Assembly: GCF_002946835.1 (NCBI RefSeq)
Contig: NZ_CP026652.1
Location: 2,418,001 to 2,482,000 of the forward strand
Length of the DNA stretch: 64,000 nt
DNA from: Streptomyces dengpaensis
Lineage (GTDB): Bacteria; Actinomycetota; Actinomycetes; Streptomycetales; Streptomycetaceae
Direction of reading: 5' to 3'
Shown: positions 1 through 9,902 of the stretch, one piece after another
Layout of the letters: the number at the start of each line of letters is the position of its first letter
Numbering within the stretch: position 1 is the stretch's first letter
Notes under the pieces: generated by a model
What the model was told of the DNA's origin: nothing
Database searches by the model: none
The model's input: only the letters and a program-made list of their open reading frames with translations
Translations under genes and position numbers: made by a program

Positions 1-1913
1 TTGGCGTGGTTCAGCGCCTCGATCGTCTGGGGCATCACACCGTCGTTGGCCGCCACCACGAGGATCGCGATGTCGGTCGACTTCGCACCACGGGCACGCA
101 TAGCGGTGAACGCCTCGTGACCCGGGGTGTCGATGAAGGTGATGCGACGCTGTTCGTCGTTGACCTCGGTCGCGACCTGGTACGCACCGATGTGCTGCGT
201 AATACCGCCGGCCTCGCCCGCGACGACGTTCGTCTTGCGGATGGTGTCCAGCAGTCGGGTCTTACCGTGGTCGACGTGACCCATGACGGTCACGACCGGC
301 GGACGCGCGACGAGGAACTCCTCGCCACCCTCGTCCTCGCCGAACTCGATGTCGAAGGACTCGAGAAGCTCGCGGTCCTCCTCCTCCGGGCTGACGATCT
401 GGACTTCGTAGTTCATCTCCTGGCCGAGCAGCAGCAGCGTCTCGTCCGAGACGGACTGCGTGGCCGTGACCATCTCGCCCAGGTTCATCATCACGGCGAC
501 GAGCGACGCCGGGTTGGCGTTGATCTTCTCCGCGAAGTCGGTGAGGGACGCACCGCGCGACAGTCGGACGGCCTGTCCGTTGCCGCGAGGCAGCATCACG
601 CCGCCGACCGACGGGGCCTGCATGGCCTCGTACTCCTGGCGCCTCTGCCGCTTCGACTTGCGACCACGACGCGCCGGACCACCGGGACGGCCGAAGGCAC
701 CCTGCGTGCCACCACGGCCACCGGGACCACCCGGACGACCGCCGAAGCCGGGACGGCCACCGCCGCCGCCACCGGGACCACCGGGACGACCGGCGAAACC
801 GCCGCCACCGCCACCAGGACCGCCGGGACGACCCGCGAAGCCGCCACCGCCGCCGCCACCGGGACGGCCGGCGAAGCCGCCGCCGCCTCCGCCGCCCGGA
901 CGACCGCCGCCACCGGGACCGGGACGACCGCCGCCGCCGCCGGGACCACGGCCGCCGGGGCCACCGCCACCGGGACGCGGACCCGCAGCGGGACGCTGCG
1001 GCATCATGCCGGGGTTCGGACGGTTACCACCGGGACCGCCGGGGCCGCCACCAGGACGGGGCGCCTGCGGACGGGGCATGCCGCCCGGAGTGGGACGGGA
1101 ACCGCCCGGACCGCCCTGGGGACGCGGAGCGCCACCGGGACCGCCCTGCGGACGGGGACCACCCTGACCCGCGCCCTGCGGACGCGGACCGCCCGGGGCA
1201 CCTCCGCCACCGGGACGCGGGGCGCCGCCGGGACGGGGCGCCTGCGGGCGCGCCATGCCAGTGGAGCCACCAGAGGTGAAGGGGTTGTTGCCCGGACGCG
1301 GGCCGGCCGGACGAGCGCCGGGACGCGGGGCCTGGCCGCCCTGACGCGGGGCGCCCTGACGGTCGCCACGCTCGGGACGGTCGCCGCGGGGACCACCCTG
1401 GCCGGGACCGGCCGGACGGGCACCGGGCTTGGGAGCACCGGGACGGGCGCCCGGACGGGCGCCGGTGGCCGGAGCCGCGGGGGCCGACGGGGGCGCGGTG
1501 AACTCGGGCGCGACCGGAGCCGGAGCCGCCGGAGCGGGCTTCGGAGCAGGCTTGGGACCCGGCGTGGGGCGCGGGCCCGGAGTCGCCGGAGTGACCGGAG
1601 TGACCGGAGTGACCGGCGCCGAGGGGCGCTCGGCCGCGGCCGGCTTCGGGGCCGGCGGGCGCGGGGCAGCCGGACGGGCGGCCTGCGCGGGAGAGGGGGC
1701 CGCCGGCTTGGCCGGGGCAGCCTTACGGGCGGAGGCGGGCTTGCCGCCACCGCTGCCCTGCTGGAGGGCGTCAGTCAGTTTGCGTACAACGGGCGCCTCG
1801 ATCGTCGAGGACGCCGAACGGACGAATTCACCGAGCTCTTGGAGCTTGGCCATGACGACCTTGCTCTCAACCCCGAACTCCTTGGCGAGTTCGTATACCC
1901 GGACCTTAGCCAC
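1..1913 (-). CDS. infB: Translation initiation factor IF-2 (3' end outside window)
   Basis: GTPase that brings fMet-tRNA to the 30S subunit and promotes subunit joining. About 637 residues are visible. The start is GTG at 1913 followed by [13 protein letters not shown], the IF2_N fold. An Ala/Pro-rich stretch comes next, then a very long Gly/Arg/Pro-rich linker (about residues 218-421), a second IF2_N-like segment (about 440-490) and the start of the G domain. G1 GHVDHGKT lies near residue 541 and G3 DTPGHE follows. The frame runs off the left edge soon after, so the rest of the G domain and domains II-IV are missing only because of the window border. It is last of the visible rimP-nusA-ylxR-infB operon. 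The GC-rich linker creates long meaningless open frames on the other strand. Confidence 0.97.
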   Translation of the reverse strand, partial: MAKVRVYELAKEFGVESKVVMAKLQELGEFVRSASSTIEAPVVRKLTDALQQGSGGGKPASARKAAPAKPAAPSPAQAARPAAPRPPAPKPAAAERPSAPVTPVTPVTPATPGPRPTPGPKPAPKPAPAAPAPVAPEFTAPPSAPAAPATGARPGARPGAPKPGARPAGPGQGGPRGDRPERGDRQGAPRQGGQAPRPGARPAGPRPGNNPFTSGGSTGMARPQAPRPGGAPRPGGGGAPGGPRPQGAGQGGPRPQGGPGGAPRPQGGPGGSRPTPGGMPRPQAPRPGGGPGGPGGNRPNPGMMPQRPAAGPRPGGGGPGGRGPGGGGGRPGPGGGGRPGGGGGGGFAGRPGGGGGGGFAGRPGGPGGGGGGFAGRPGGPGGGGGGRPGFGGRPGGPGGRGGTQGAFGRPGGPARRGRKSKRQRRQEYEAMQAPSVGGVMLPRGNGQAVRLSRGASLTDFAEKINANPASLVAVMMNLGEMVTATQSVSDETLLLLGQEMNYEVQIVSPEEEDRELLESFDIEFGEDEGGEEFLVARPPVVTVMGHVDHGKTRLLDTIRKTNVVAGEAGGITQHIGAYQVATEVNDEQRRITFIDTPGHEAFTAMRARGAKSTDIAILVVAANDGVMPQTIEALNHA

Positions 1914-2060
1914 TTCGCTCCTTTTAGGTCCGGGTTGCGTCCGGACCGTCGCTACTTCATGGGCGTACTCATCGCGTGCTCATCGAGTGCTCATCGCAAT
2001 CTCGACCTACTTCCAACTCGCGGGGTACCAGGGCCGCACGGGGGTTCCGCACGACACGTC

Positions 2061-2339
2061 TTACGGGGTTGTCTGCTCGACGTAGAGGCGCAACGCCGCT
2101 GTGTCGAGCGCTCCCGGGGCACGCAGCGCCCGTGGGAACGCCCGGCGGCGTACCGCCAGGTCGAGACAGACCAGGGCGGGGTGTACATACGCACCCCGGC
2201 CGGGCAGCGTACCGCGATGATCGGGGACGCATTCGCCCTCGACCGCCACGATCCGCAGCAGATCCGCCTTGGCCGCTCGCTCCCGGCACCCCACACAGGT
2301 GCGTTCAGGGCATGCGCAGGCTCGCGTCCGGCCAGACAC
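2061..2339 (-). CDS. ylxR: YlxR/RnpM family RNA-binding protein (DUF448)
   Basis: Small basic protein of 92 residues in the usual place between nusA and infB. It has the family motif RTCVGCR near the N-terminus and GRGAYVHP in the middle. Family members bind structured RNA; in Bacillus the homologue modulates RNase P (established knowledge). The start at 2339 gives a normal family length. The 113-bp gap to nusA and 147-bp gap to infB hold no gene. Function in this organism is inferred from family and position only. Confidence 0.93.
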   Translation of the reverse strand: MSGRTRACACPERTCVGCRERAAKADLLRIVAVEGECVPDHRGTLPGRGAYVHPALVCLDLAVRRRAFPRALRAPGALDTAALRLYVEQTTP

Positions 2340-2452
2340 TCCTAAGTCTACCTCCCCGTGCCGACCTCACCCCTTTGGGGCAAGAATCGAACAGTTGCCG
2401 CGCCAGATCTGTCGTGATCACAGCCAGCCGCGGCTTGGATCTATTCCCGGAC

Positions 2453-3439
2453 CTACTCGGCGGGCTGCTCGGTGTCCGGACGGATGTCGATCCGCCAGCC
2501 CGTGAGCCGGGCGGCAAGCCGGGCATTCTGCCCTTCCTTGCCGATCGCCAGCGACAGCTGGTAGTCCGGGACCGTGACGCGCGCGGAGCGGGCCGCGAGG
2601 TCGACGACCTCTACCTTGGACACACGGGCCGGGGAGAGCGCGTTCGCCACCATCTCGGCCGGATCGTCCGACCAGTCGACGATGTCGATCTTCTCGCCGT
2701 TCAGCTCGGCCATGACATTGCGCACGCGGCCGCCCATGGGGCCGATGCAGGCGCCCTTGGCGTTGAGCCCCGACCGGGTGGACCGGACGGCGATCTTCGT
2801 ACGGTGACCGGCCTCGCGCGCGATGGCGGCGATCTCGACGGATCCGTCGGCGATCTCCGGCACCTCCAGGGCGAAGAGCTTCTTCACCAGATTGGGGTGC
2901 GTACGGGACAGCGTCACGGACGGGCCGCGGACGCCCTTCGCCACTCGGACGACGTATGAGCGCAGGCGCAGGCCGTGCTCGTAGTTCTCGCCGGGGACCT
3001 GCTCCTGCACCGGCAGGATGGCCTCCAGCTTGCCGATGTCGACGAGGACGTTCTTGGGGTCGCGGCCCTGCTGGACCACACCCGTGACGATGTCGCCCTC
3101 ACGTCCGGCGTACTCGCCGAGGGTCGCGTCGTCCTGCGCGTCCCGCAGGCGCTGGAGGATGACCTGCTTGGCGGTGGTCGCGGCGATCCGGCCGAACCCG
3201 GACGGGGTGTCGTCGAACTCGCGCGCCTCCTGCCCCTCCTCCAGGTCCTCGGGGTCCTCCTTCGCCCACACGGTCACATGGCCGGTCTCCCGGTTGAGCT
3301 CCACGCGCGCGTGGCGGCGGCTTCCCTCGGTGCGGTGGTAGGCGATGAGGAGGGCCGCCTCGATCGCCTCGACCAGCAGGTCGAAGGAGATCTCCTTCTC
3401 CCGTACCAAGCCCCGCAGGGCACTCATGTCGATGTCCAC
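2453..3439 (-). CDS. nusA: Transcription termination/antitermination protein NusA
   Basis: RNA polymerase-associated factor for pausing, termination and antitermination. 328 residues, the short actinobacterial form without C-terminal acidic repeats. The N-terminal RNAP-binding domain (about 1-110, beginning [16 protein letters not shown]) is followed by an S1 domain (about 110-190) and two KH domains with [13 protein letters not shown] and [15 protein letters not shown] signatures. It starts 2 bp after the rimP stop, so translation is probably coupled. Confidence 0.97.
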   Translation of the reverse strand: MDIDMSALRGLVREKEISFDLLVEAIEAALLIAYHRTEGSRRHARVELNRETGHVTVWAKEDPEDLEEGQEAREFDDTPSGFGRIAATTAKQVILQRLRDAQDDATLGEYAGREGDIVTGVVQQGRDPKNVLVDIGKLEAILPVQEQVPGENYEHGLRLRSYVVRVAKGVRGPSVTLSRTHPNLVKKLFALEVPEIADGSVEIAAIAREAGHRTKIAVRSTRSGLNAKGACIGPMGGRVRNVMAELNGEKIDIVDWSDDPAEMVANALSPARVSKVEVVDLAARSARVTVPDYQLSLAIGKEGQNARLAARLTGWRIDIRPDTEQPAE

Positions 3440-3441
3440 GG

Positions 3442-3957
3442 CTACGCCTCCTCCACGTTCTCTTCGTGCTGTTCGTTCTTGTTCTTACGGCTGAACTCGA
3501 CCTGGACGCGCGCCTTGGCGATGTCCTCGAAGGCGAGACGCCGGGCGGTGGCCTTGCGTCCCTTCACTCCGGGCACTTCGACGTCGAGACCGTCGTCCTC
3601 GACCTTCATGATCCGGGCGACCAGGTCGCCGCCTTCCGCCAGTTGGAACTTCACCAGGCGGTCGGTGGCGCGTACGTAGTGACGGTGCTCCTTGAGCTCA
3701 CGCTCGGCACCGGGGGTTCCGACCTCGAGGGTGTACTCGCCCTCGCCCATCGCGTCCGTCTCGTCGAGCTTCGCCGAGAGCGCGCGGCTCACATCGGCGA
3801 TCGCGTCCAGATCCGCCCCGGTGTCGGAGTCGACGACGACGCGCAGTACACGCTTGCGGCCGACGGATTCCACTTCGACCTCTTCGAAGTCGAGGCCCTG
3901 GGAGCTCACGAGCGGTTCCAGCAGTTCTCGCAGCCTCTCGCTCTGGGTGGTGCTCAT
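3442..3957 (-). CDS. rimP: Ribosome maturation factor RimP
   Basis: Assembly factor for the 30S subunit. 171 residues with the N-terminal RimP domain (motif [20 protein letters not shown]) and a C-terminal SH3-like domain ending in a Lys/Glu-rich tail. First visible gene of the rimP-nusA-ylxR-infB operon, with nusA 2 bp downstream. Length and synteny are typical of the family. Confidence 0.95.
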   Translation of the reverse strand: MSTTQSERLRELLEPLVSSQGLDFEEVEVESVGRKRVLRVVVDSDTGADLDAIADVSRALSAKLDETDAMGEGEYTLEVGTPGAERELKEHRHYVRATDRLVKFQLAEGGDLVARIMKVEDDGLDVEVPGVKGRKATARRLAFEDIAKARVQVEFSRKNKNEQHEENVEEA

Positions 3958-4068
3958 CCGGGTGACTCCTCGGCCGCGTGTGCTGTTGTGGGTTGGTCGC
4001 GTGTCAGGTCAAAGGGTATCCGGTCGCGGGGGGTGTTGCCGTCCATCGGGGCGGGGCGTATGGGGGGG

Positions 4069-4163
4069 CAGCCCGTCCGGCGTTTGAGGACGAGCGCGTC
4101 AGCGCGACAGCGGGGGTCTGGGGGCGGCATACGGGACGGGTAGGGGCGGAGGGGGCGAAGAAC
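4069..4163 (+). repeat. Dispersed intergenic repeat, copy A
   Basis: GC-rich element of about 95 bp. One edge reads CAGCCCGTCCGGCGTTTGAG, the middle reads GCGGGGGTCTGGGGGCGG, and the other edge reads ACGGGACGGGTAGGGG then a run before GCGAAGAAC. Four more copies are listed at 9.75, 13.85, 22.5 and 45.2 kb. This copy sits in the 320-bp gap between divergent rimP and the lipoprotein gene, where I see no coding sequence. Confidence 0.85.
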
Positions 4164-4277
4164 AAGCCTGGGCGTCCATGCGGGAGAGGCGCTGGCGAGT
4201 GATCGCCTCTGGCGCGGGTACCGTGATCACGGGCGGATCGCCCTCCCTTTCGTACGAGCCCTCCGAGGACGTCTGTC

Positions 4278-4862
4278 GTGCCGTTCACCCTGCCGTCGCG
4301 CCCCCCGTTGGGCCCGCGCCGAAGGCGCCTGCTCGCCTCGGCCGCGGGCGCCCTCGTGCTCGTGGGCTGCTCCGCCCCCGAGTCGTCCAAGGACACCACG
4401 GACGGCGGCAGCCCCTCGGCCGCGGACCGAGCACGCGCGCGTGCGGCCCGCGACAGCGAGACGCTGGCCGCGCGGTACACCGCCGTGATCACCGCGCACC
4501 CCGCGCTGGCGGAGCGGCTGCGCCCCCTGCGGGCGGAGGTCGTACGGCACGCGGAGGCCTTCGGGACCACCGGGAGCCGCCCGTCGACGCCCCCGTCGTC
4601 GGCGCCCCGGTCGTCGACGTCCCCCTCGGTCTCGGCCTCCGCATCGGTCTCGGCCTCCGCATCCGCAGCCGCCGACGCCTCCCCCGCCGTACCGACCGAC
4701 CCGAAAGACGCCCTCAGCGACCTCGCCGCCGCCGAGCGCACCCTCGCGGACGAGCGCACGAAGGCCCTGCTGGATGTACCGGGAGAGCTGGCCAGGCTGC
4801 TGGCCTCGGTGGCGGCCGCCGGAGCCGCACACGCGTTTCTGCTGACGGAGGGGACGAAGTGA
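4278..4862 (+). CDS. Putative lipoprotein of unknown function
   Basis: 194 residues from a GTG start. A twin-Arg-like stretch (RRRRLLASAAG) and a lipobox LVGC near residue 32 predict export and lipidation. The mature part is Ala-rich and helical, with a Ser/Ala low-complexity linker (about residues 110-138) between two helical blocks. The last codons overlap the next gene (GTG inside AAGTGA), so the two are translationally coupled. The function is not recognised. The pairing with a DUF4439 protein suggests they act at the membrane as a pair (inference). Confidence 0.8.
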   Translation: MPFTLPSRPPLGPRRRRLLASAAGALVLVGCSAPESSKDTTDGGSPSAADRARARAARDSETLAARYTAVITAHPALAERLRPLRAEVVRHAEAFGTTGSRPSTPPSSAPRSSTSPSVSASASVSASASAAADASPAVPTDPKDALSDLAAAERTLADERTKALLDVPGELARLLASVAAAGAAHAFLLTEGTK

Positions 4863-5350
4863 GCGAGACCAAGAGAACGAAGGAAACCAAGGCCGCCAGG
4901 GAAGCCCAGCTGAAGGCGCTGCAGGCCGCGCTGGGGGCCGAGCACGCCGTCGTCTACGGATACGGCGTCGTCGGCGGCAAGATCAGCGAGGCCCGGCGGG
5001 ACGCGGCGCGGGCGGCGTACGACGCCCATCGCGCCCGGCGCGACGAGTTGACGCGGGCCGTGCGGGACCTGGGCGGCAAGCCCGACGCCTCCGCGGCGGC
5101 GTATGCGCTGCCCTTCGCCGTGAAGGACCCCGACACGGCGGTGCGGTTCGCGGCCGAACTGGAAGAACGCGTGGCCGGGGTGTATTCCGACCTCGTCCGC
5201 GCCTCCACGGGGGACGCGCGGCGCAGGGCCGCCGAGGCGCTGCGCGAGGCGGCGGTGCGCGCGGTGCGCTGGCGCGGCGAGAGCGTAGCCTTCCCTGGTC
5301 TCGCCGAGCGGGCGGCCACCCCGTCCGCGTCGGCACCCTCGCAGACGTAA
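4859..5350 (+). CDS. DUF4439 ferritin-like domain protein
   Basis: 163 residues from GTG at 4859, overlapping the upstream stop by 4 bp. All-helical sequence with ALQAALGAEHAVVYGYGVVG at the N-terminus, typical of the DUF4439 ferritin-like family of actinomycetes, whose function is not established. No signal peptide. Second gene of a three-gene plus-strand unit with the lipoprotein before it and a kinase-fold protein 27 bp after it. Confidence 0.85.
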   Translation: MSETKRTKETKAAREAQLKALQAALGAEHAVVYGYGVVGGKISEARRDAARAAYDAHRARRDELTRAVRDLGGKPDASAAAYALPFAVKDPDTAVRFAAELEERVAGVYSDLVRASTGDARRRAAEALREAAVRAVRWRGESVAFPGLAERAATPSASAPSQT

Positions 5351-5377
5351 CGCGACCTGGAAGGGAACAACTCGCGC

Positions 5378-6289
5378 ATGGCTTTCGAACCGCCGCAGCG
5401 CCTCGTACGGGCACTCGGCGAGACCCAGCGCAACGGCGCCGACGGGACCGGCGAGTGGCTGGACAAGCTGCCCGAGCTGGCCCAACAGGCCGTCGATCTA
5501 CGCGAGTTGACGGTGGAGCGGGTGCAGGCGCCCGGCGGGCGCAGCAGCCTCGTCGTCCTGGTGCGGCTGGTCGACGGGACGCCCGCCGTGCTGAAGCTGG
5601 CGCCCGAGCGGGCCCGTCCGGAGAGCGAGCGGGCCGCGCTCGCCCACTGGGACGGACGCGGCGCGGTCCGGCTCCTCAACCCCGGCGACACCCACGGCGT
5701 ACTGCTGCTGGAGCGGCTGCATCCGGAGATGAGCGTGCGATCGCTGCCCGAGGCGAAGGCCTTGCTGGAGGCGGCGGGGACGCTGCGGCGGCTGTGGATC
5801 GAGCCGCCGGCGGCCCATGTCTTCGAGACCGTCGCCGAGCGGACCGGGCGGCAGGCCGAGGCGATGCGTGCGACGGCGCGCACCGACGAGGAGGTCGCGC
5901 CCCTGGTGGACGCGGCGCTCGCGGCCCGCGATGAACTGCTCGCCGAACCGCCCGAGGAACGGCTGCTGCACGGCACCTTCCGGCAGAGCAAGGTACTCGC
6001 GGGTGACCGCATGCCCTGGCTGGCCGTGGGCCCCGACCCGGTGGTCGGCGAGTGTGCCTTCGACCTGGCCCGGCTGGTCCGCGACCGGGTCGAGGACCTG
6101 ATCGCGTCTCCGTCCGGATCGACGATCACACGGCGGCGGGTGAAGCGCCTCGCCGAGTCCCTGGACGTGGACCAGGAACGGCTGCGGGGCTGGACCCTGT
6201 TCCGGGCGGTCGAGTCGGGGGTGCGGGCGCGGCGGGTCGGGCGTCCGCAGGACGCGGAGCTGCTGCTGGAGTTCGCCGGCTGGCTCTGA
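5378..6289 (+). CDS. Aminoglycoside phosphotransferase-fold protein, probable pseudokinase
   Basis: 303 residues. The beginning of an APH/choline-kinase fold is visible, with an ATP-site-like Lys in PAVLKLAPE (K73). The catalytic loop, normally HGD with a downstream Asn, reads HGTFRQSKVL at 198-207, and the metal-binding segment reads GPDPVVGECAFDLARL. Both the base Asp and the usual metal ligand are therefore missing. AGGGAAC upstream of ATG supports the start. It is co-directional with the lipoprotein and DUF4439 genes. Phosphotransfer activity is doubtful; a binding or scaffold role is inferred. Confidence 0.8.
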   Translation: MAFEPPQRLVRALGETQRNGADGTGEWLDKLPELAQQAVDLRELTVERVQAPGGRSSLVVLVRLVDGTPAVLKLAPERARPESERAALAHWDGRGAVRLLNPGDTHGVLLLERLHPEMSVRSLPEAKALLEAAGTLRRLWIEPPAAHVFETVAERTGRQAEAMRATARTDEEVAPLVDAALAARDELLAEPPEERLLHGTFRQSKVLAGDRMPWLAVGPDPVVGECAFDLARLVRDRVEDLIASPSGSTITRRRVKRLAESLDVDQERLRGWTLFRAVESGVRARRVGRPQDAELLLEFAGWL

Positions 6290-6332
6290 CCGGTCGGTCG
6301 GTCGATCGCTCGCTGCCTGACGTTCATGACCG

Positions 6333-6374
6333 TCCCCGGCCGTAGCACGCTCTGTCACGTTCCACGGCCGGGGA
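6333..6374. terminator. Shared hairpin terminator between convergent genes
   Basis: TCCCCGGCCGT at 6333-6343 pairs perfectly with ACGGCCGGGGA at 6364-6374 around a 20-nt loop. It lies between the convergent kinase-fold gene and proS, and could stop transcription from both sides. No T-run follows, as is common in actinomycetes. Confidence 0.7.
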
Positions 6375-6417
6375 ACAGCACCCAGGCACCTCAGAAGAAG
6401 CCTCCGAGAGGCGTCCG

Positions 6418-8112
6418 TCACGCGGTCAGGCGGGCGATCGCCTCGTCCACCGTCAGCTCCTCGCGCTCGCCGGTGCGGCGGTCCTTGAGCTCCAGGACAC
6501 CCTCGGCGGAGCGGCGGCCCGCCACCAGGATCTTCGGTACGCCGATGAGCTCGGCGTCCGTGAACTTCACGCCCGGGGAGACGCCGGCGCGGTCGTCGAC
6601 CAGGACGCGGACGCCGGCCGCGGCCAGCTTGTCGGAGACGTCGAGAGCCAGCTCCGTCTGCAGGGCCTTGCCCGCGGCGACCACGTGGACATCGGCCGGG
6701 GCGACCTCCTTCGGCCAGCACAGGCCCTGCTCGTCGGCGTGCTGCTCGGCGAGGGCCGCGACCGCGCGGGAGACGCCGATGCCGTACGAGCCCATGGTCA
6801 CGCGGACCGGCTTGCCCTGCTGGCCGAGGACGTCGAGCTGGAGGGCGTCGGCGTACTTGCGGCCGAGCTGGAAGATGTGGCCGATCTCGATCGCGCGGTC
6901 CAGCTTGAGGCCGGTGCCGCAGTTCGGGCAGGGGTCGCCTTCCTGCACGACCACGGAGTCGACGTACTCGTCGACCTCGAAGTCACGGCCCGCGACGACG
7001 TTCTTCGCGTGCACGCCCTCCTTGTTGGCGCCGGTGATCCAGGAGGTGCCGGGGGCGACGCGCGGGTCGGCGAGGTAGCGGACCTTCTCCAGGCCCTGCG
7101 GGCCGACGTAGCCGCGTACGAGGTCGTCGCGGCCCACGAAGTCCTCGGCGGTGACGAGTTCGACGGGGGCCGGGGCGAAGTGCGCCTCGACCTTGCCCAT
7201 GTCGACCTCGCGGTCGCCGGGGACGCCGATCGCGACGATCTCGCCGTCCACCTTGATGAGGAGGTTCTTCAGGGTGGCGGAGGCCGGGACGTTCAGGTGC
7301 GCGGCGAGCGTCTCGATCGTCGGGGTGTCCGGGGTCGGGATCTCTTCGAGGGCGGGCACGCCGTCGGCGTCCACCGGCTGCAGCGCGTACGTGATCGCCT
7401 CGGTGTTGGCGGCGTAGTCGCAGTTGGGGCAGTCGGCGAAGGTGTCCTCGCCGGCGGCGGCCGGGGCGAGGAACTCCTCGGACTTGGAGCCGCCCATGGC
7501 GCCCGCGGTGGCTGCGCAGATGCGGTAGTCCAGGCCGAGGCGCGCGAAGATCTTCTGGTACGCCGCACGGTGCAGGGCGTAGGACCGGGCGAGGCCCTCG
7601 TCCTCCAGGTCGAAGGAGTACGAGTCCTTCATCAGGAACTCGCGGCCGCGCAGGATGCCGGCGCGCGGGCGGGCCTCGTCGCGGTACTTGTTCTGGATCT
7701 GGTAGAGGATCACCGGCAGGTCCTTGTAGGACGTGCACTGGTCCTTGACCAGGAGCGTGAAGATCTCCTCGTGGGTCGGGCCGAGGAGGTAGTCACCGCC
7801 CTTGCGGTCGTTCAGGCGGAACAGCTCGGGGCCGTACTCCTCCCAGCGGCCGGTCGCCTCGTAGGGCTCCTTGGGCAGCAGAGCGGGCAGCGAGACCTCC
7901 TGCGCGCCGATGGCGTCCATCTCCTCGCGGACGATCCGCTCGACGTTGGCCAGGACCTTCTTGCCGAGCGGCAGCCAGGACCACACGCCCGCGGCGGTGC
8001 GGCGCACATAGCCGGCGCGCACCAGCAGCTTGTGGCTGAGCACCTCGGCGTCCGCCGGGTCGTCGCGCAGTGTCTTGACCATCAACCGGGACATGCGCTG
8101 GACCTGGGCCAT
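6418..8112 (-). CDS. proS: Prolyl-tRNA synthetase
   Basis: Charges tRNA-Pro with proline. 564 residues, the bacterial type with an editing insertion. Class II motif 2 ([18 protein letters not shown]) and the GPTHEE segment are clear, the insertion domain lies at about 220-400, and a C-terminal anticodon-binding domain follows ([12 protein letters not shown]). AGGAG 9 bp upstream of ATG at 8112 supports the start. Single-gene unit bounded by the 6333-6374 hairpin. Confidence 0.97.
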   Translation of the reverse strand: MAQVQRMSRLMVKTLRDDPADAEVLSHKLLVRAGYVRRTAAGVWSWLPLGKKVLANVERIVREEMDAIGAQEVSLPALLPKEPYEATGRWEEYGPELFRLNDRKGGDYLLGPTHEEIFTLLVKDQCTSYKDLPVILYQIQNKYRDEARPRAGILRGREFLMKDSYSFDLEDEGLARSYALHRAAYQKIFARLGLDYRICAATAGAMGGSKSEEFLAPAAAGEDTFADCPNCDYAANTEAITYALQPVDADGVPALEEIPTPDTPTIETLAAHLNVPASATLKNLLIKVDGEIVAIGVPGDREVDMGKVEAHFAPAPVELVTAEDFVGRDDLVRGYVGPQGLEKVRYLADPRVAPGTSWITGANKEGVHAKNVVAGRDFEVDEYVDSVVVQEGDPCPNCGTGLKLDRAIEIGHIFQLGRKYADALQLDVLGQQGKPVRVTMGSYGIGVSRAVAALAEQHADEQGLCWPKEVAPADVHVVAAGKALQTELALDVSDKLAAAGVRVLVDDRAGVSPGVKFTDAELIGVPKILVAGRRSAEGVLELKDRRTGEREELTVDEAIARLTA

Positions 8113-8183
8113 GATTCTTTACTCCTGCTGCTCAAGGGTGATGCCAGGAGGTTAGCCGGGCGGTACGGGACGGTGGAAATCGG

Positions 8184-8753
8184 CTAACGCCTGCGGAGCG
8201 GCAGATGGGCGCCCATCACGGCGTACGGCTTGGGGGCGCTGGGGAAGAAGACCTGGCGGGCGAGGTCCTCGTAGCCGAGGGAGTGGTACAGGCCGCGGGC
8301 GGGGCTGTCCGTGTCGATCGCGGAGAGGATCGAGCGGGGTTCGGCTGCGGTGTCCGTGATGCGGGTGATCAGGGCGCGGCCGATGCCGCGGTTCTGGTAG
8401 TGCGGGTGGACGTGCAGCTCGGTGATCACGAAGGAGTTGTCGAGCCAGTCGTCGTACCCCTGGGCGCGGAGGTAGGGCTCCACAACGGTGGACCACCAGT
8501 GCGTACGGTCGTTGGGCATGCCGTAGACGAAGCCGACGAGCCGTCCGCCGCGCGTCGTCGCGCCGAGCGCGCGGGCTCCCGGGTGGGTGAGGTGGCGCAG
8601 CACGATCTGACGTCGTACGGCGATCTCGTCGGGGCCGAGCCCGAAGGCGAGGGCCTGCACGGCGAGCGCCTCGTCGACGCGCGCGGCGAGATCCAGCGGG
8701 CCGATGACCACGTCGTCGGGGTTGCGGGGGCCCTGACCGGGGATGCGCAGCAT
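8184..8753 (-). CDS. GNAT family N-acetyltransferase
   Basis: 189 residues. Acetyl-CoA-binding motif A is visible as YQNRGIGRALI after the strand ELHVHP, and motif B-like GLYHSLGYED follows. It probably acetylates an amine of a small molecule or protein; the substrate is unknown. It lies in the same direction as proS with a 71-bp gap. Confidence 0.85.
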   Translation of the reverse strand: MLRIPGQGPRNPDDVVIGPLDLAARVDEALAVQALAFGLGPDEIAVRRQIVLRHLTHPGARALGATTRGGRLVGFVYGMPNDRTHWWSTVVEPYLRAQGYDDWLDNSFVITELHVHPHYQNRGIGRALITRITDTAAEPRSILSAIDTDSPARGLYHSLGYEDLARQVFFPSAPKPYAVMGAHLPLRRR

Positions 8754-8816
8754 GGCGGCGAGACTACCCGGCTATCAGTGAGGCGTGTGAGGTGCGGTAA
8801 GGCCCGACCTGGAGCG

Positions 8817-9665
8817 TCAGAACAGGACGCTCATGAAGGCGCCGACCTCCTGGAAGCCCACGCGGCGGTACGTCGCCCGCGCCGCCGTGTTGTAGTCGTT
8901 CACGTACAGGCTCACGACCGGGGCGACGTCCGCCAGGGCGAAGCGGAGGACGGCCGCCATGCCCGGGGCGGCGAGTCCCCGGCCGCGGTATTCGGGCGCG
9001 ACCCAGACGCCCTGGATCTGGCAGGCCAGTGCGGTCGCGGCGCCGATCTCGGCCTTGAAGACGACCTTGCCGTTCTGGTCGAGGCGGGCGAACGACCGTC
9101 CGGAGCCGACGAGTTCGGCCACGCGTGCCTGGTAGAGCAGGCCGCCGTCACCGGAGAGCGGCGAGACGCCGACCTCCTCGGTGAACATGGCCACGCACGC
9201 CGGCATGATCGTCTCCATCTCGTCCTTGCGGATGCGACGGACGTACGGATCCGGGGTGATGTCGGCGGGGAGCCGGTCGGTGACCATCAGGGGCTGGTGG
9301 GGGCGGACCTCGCGGGCGGGGCCCCAGCTCGGTTCGAGCAGCCGCCACAGCTGGGCGGTGGGCTCGGCGGGGCCGACGATCGAGGAGCAGCGGCGGCCGG
9401 CCCGTCTCGCCCGGTCGGCGAAGGCACGGACGGCTCGGGGGGTGGCGCAGATCGGAACCAGGTTGGCGCCCGCGTAGCACAGGGACCGCAGCATGCCGTC
9501 CTCGTACCAGCCCCACATCTCGCCGCCGAGCCGCCAGGGGTCGAGGCCCGCGATCTGGACGCGGGACGCGACGAAAGCGTTCGCGACCGGCTCGTTGTCG
9601 AGGACGGCGAGTGCGGCGTCCAGGTCACTCGGTTCGAGGACCCTGGTGGTGGTCTGGGTCAACAC
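8817..9665 (-). CDS. DUF4081 domain-containing GNAT acetyltransferase
   Basis: About 282 residues from GTG at 9665 (LTQTTTRVLEPSDLDAAL), chosen because GAGG lies 9 bp upstream and the conserved part begins here. In-frame GTG at 9704 and ATG at 9683 or 9680 are alternatives. The N-terminal half is the DUF4081 domain. The C-terminal half is a GNAT fold with EYRGRGLAAPGM (acetyl-CoA loop) and NTAARATYRRVGF. The substrate is unknown. It lies downstream of ispG, separated by repeat copy B. Confidence 0.88.
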   Translation of the reverse strand: MLTQTTTRVLEPSDLDAALAVLDNEPVANAFVASRVQIAGLDPWRLGGEMWGWYEDGMLRSLCYAGANLVPICATPRAVRAFADRARRAGRRCSSIVGPAEPTAQLWRLLEPSWGPAREVRPHQPLMVTDRLPADITPDPYVRRIRKDEMETIMPACVAMFTEEVGVSPLSGDGGLLYQARVAELVGSGRSFARLDQNGKVVFKAEIGAATALACQIQGVWVAPEYRGRGLAAPGMAAVLRFALADVAPVVSLYVNDYNTAARATYRRVGFQEVGAFMSVLF

Positions 9666-9751
9666 GTGCGGGGGCCTCATCATATGGTCTGCTGATCTCC
9701 GCACTGTACCTGGCGGGGTTGTGCGGCGCCGCCCGTTGGCTGGGGCTTGGG

Positions 9752-9854
9752 GTTCTTCGCCCCTCCGCCCCTACCCGTCCCGTACCTGGGGAGCTCCGCC
9801 CCCCAGACCCCCCTCATCGCGCTTCGCGCTCGTCCTCAAACGCCGGACGGGCTG
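9752..9854 (-). repeat. Dispersed intergenic repeat, copy B
   Basis: Inverse orientation to copy A. GTTCTTCGCCCCTCC starts it and CGCCGGACGGGCTG ends it, with the internal fold-back CTGGGG...CCCCAG. A fragment of the same end (GCCGGACGGGCTGA) recurs at about 9877-9892. It lies just after the ispG stop, where it could act as a terminator. Confidence 0.85.
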
Positions 9855-9902
9855 AGAATGGCCCGTCGGGCTGAGAACTGCCGGACGGGCTGAAACCTTC
9901 CC

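Noticed and set aside
6..2345. Very long plus-strand open frame (779 codons) and other long frames opposite infB
   Set aside because: They arise from the GC-rich repetitive IF-2 linker read on the other strand; composition is a mix of Thr/Arg/Gly repeats with no domain, and infB is clear on the minus strand.
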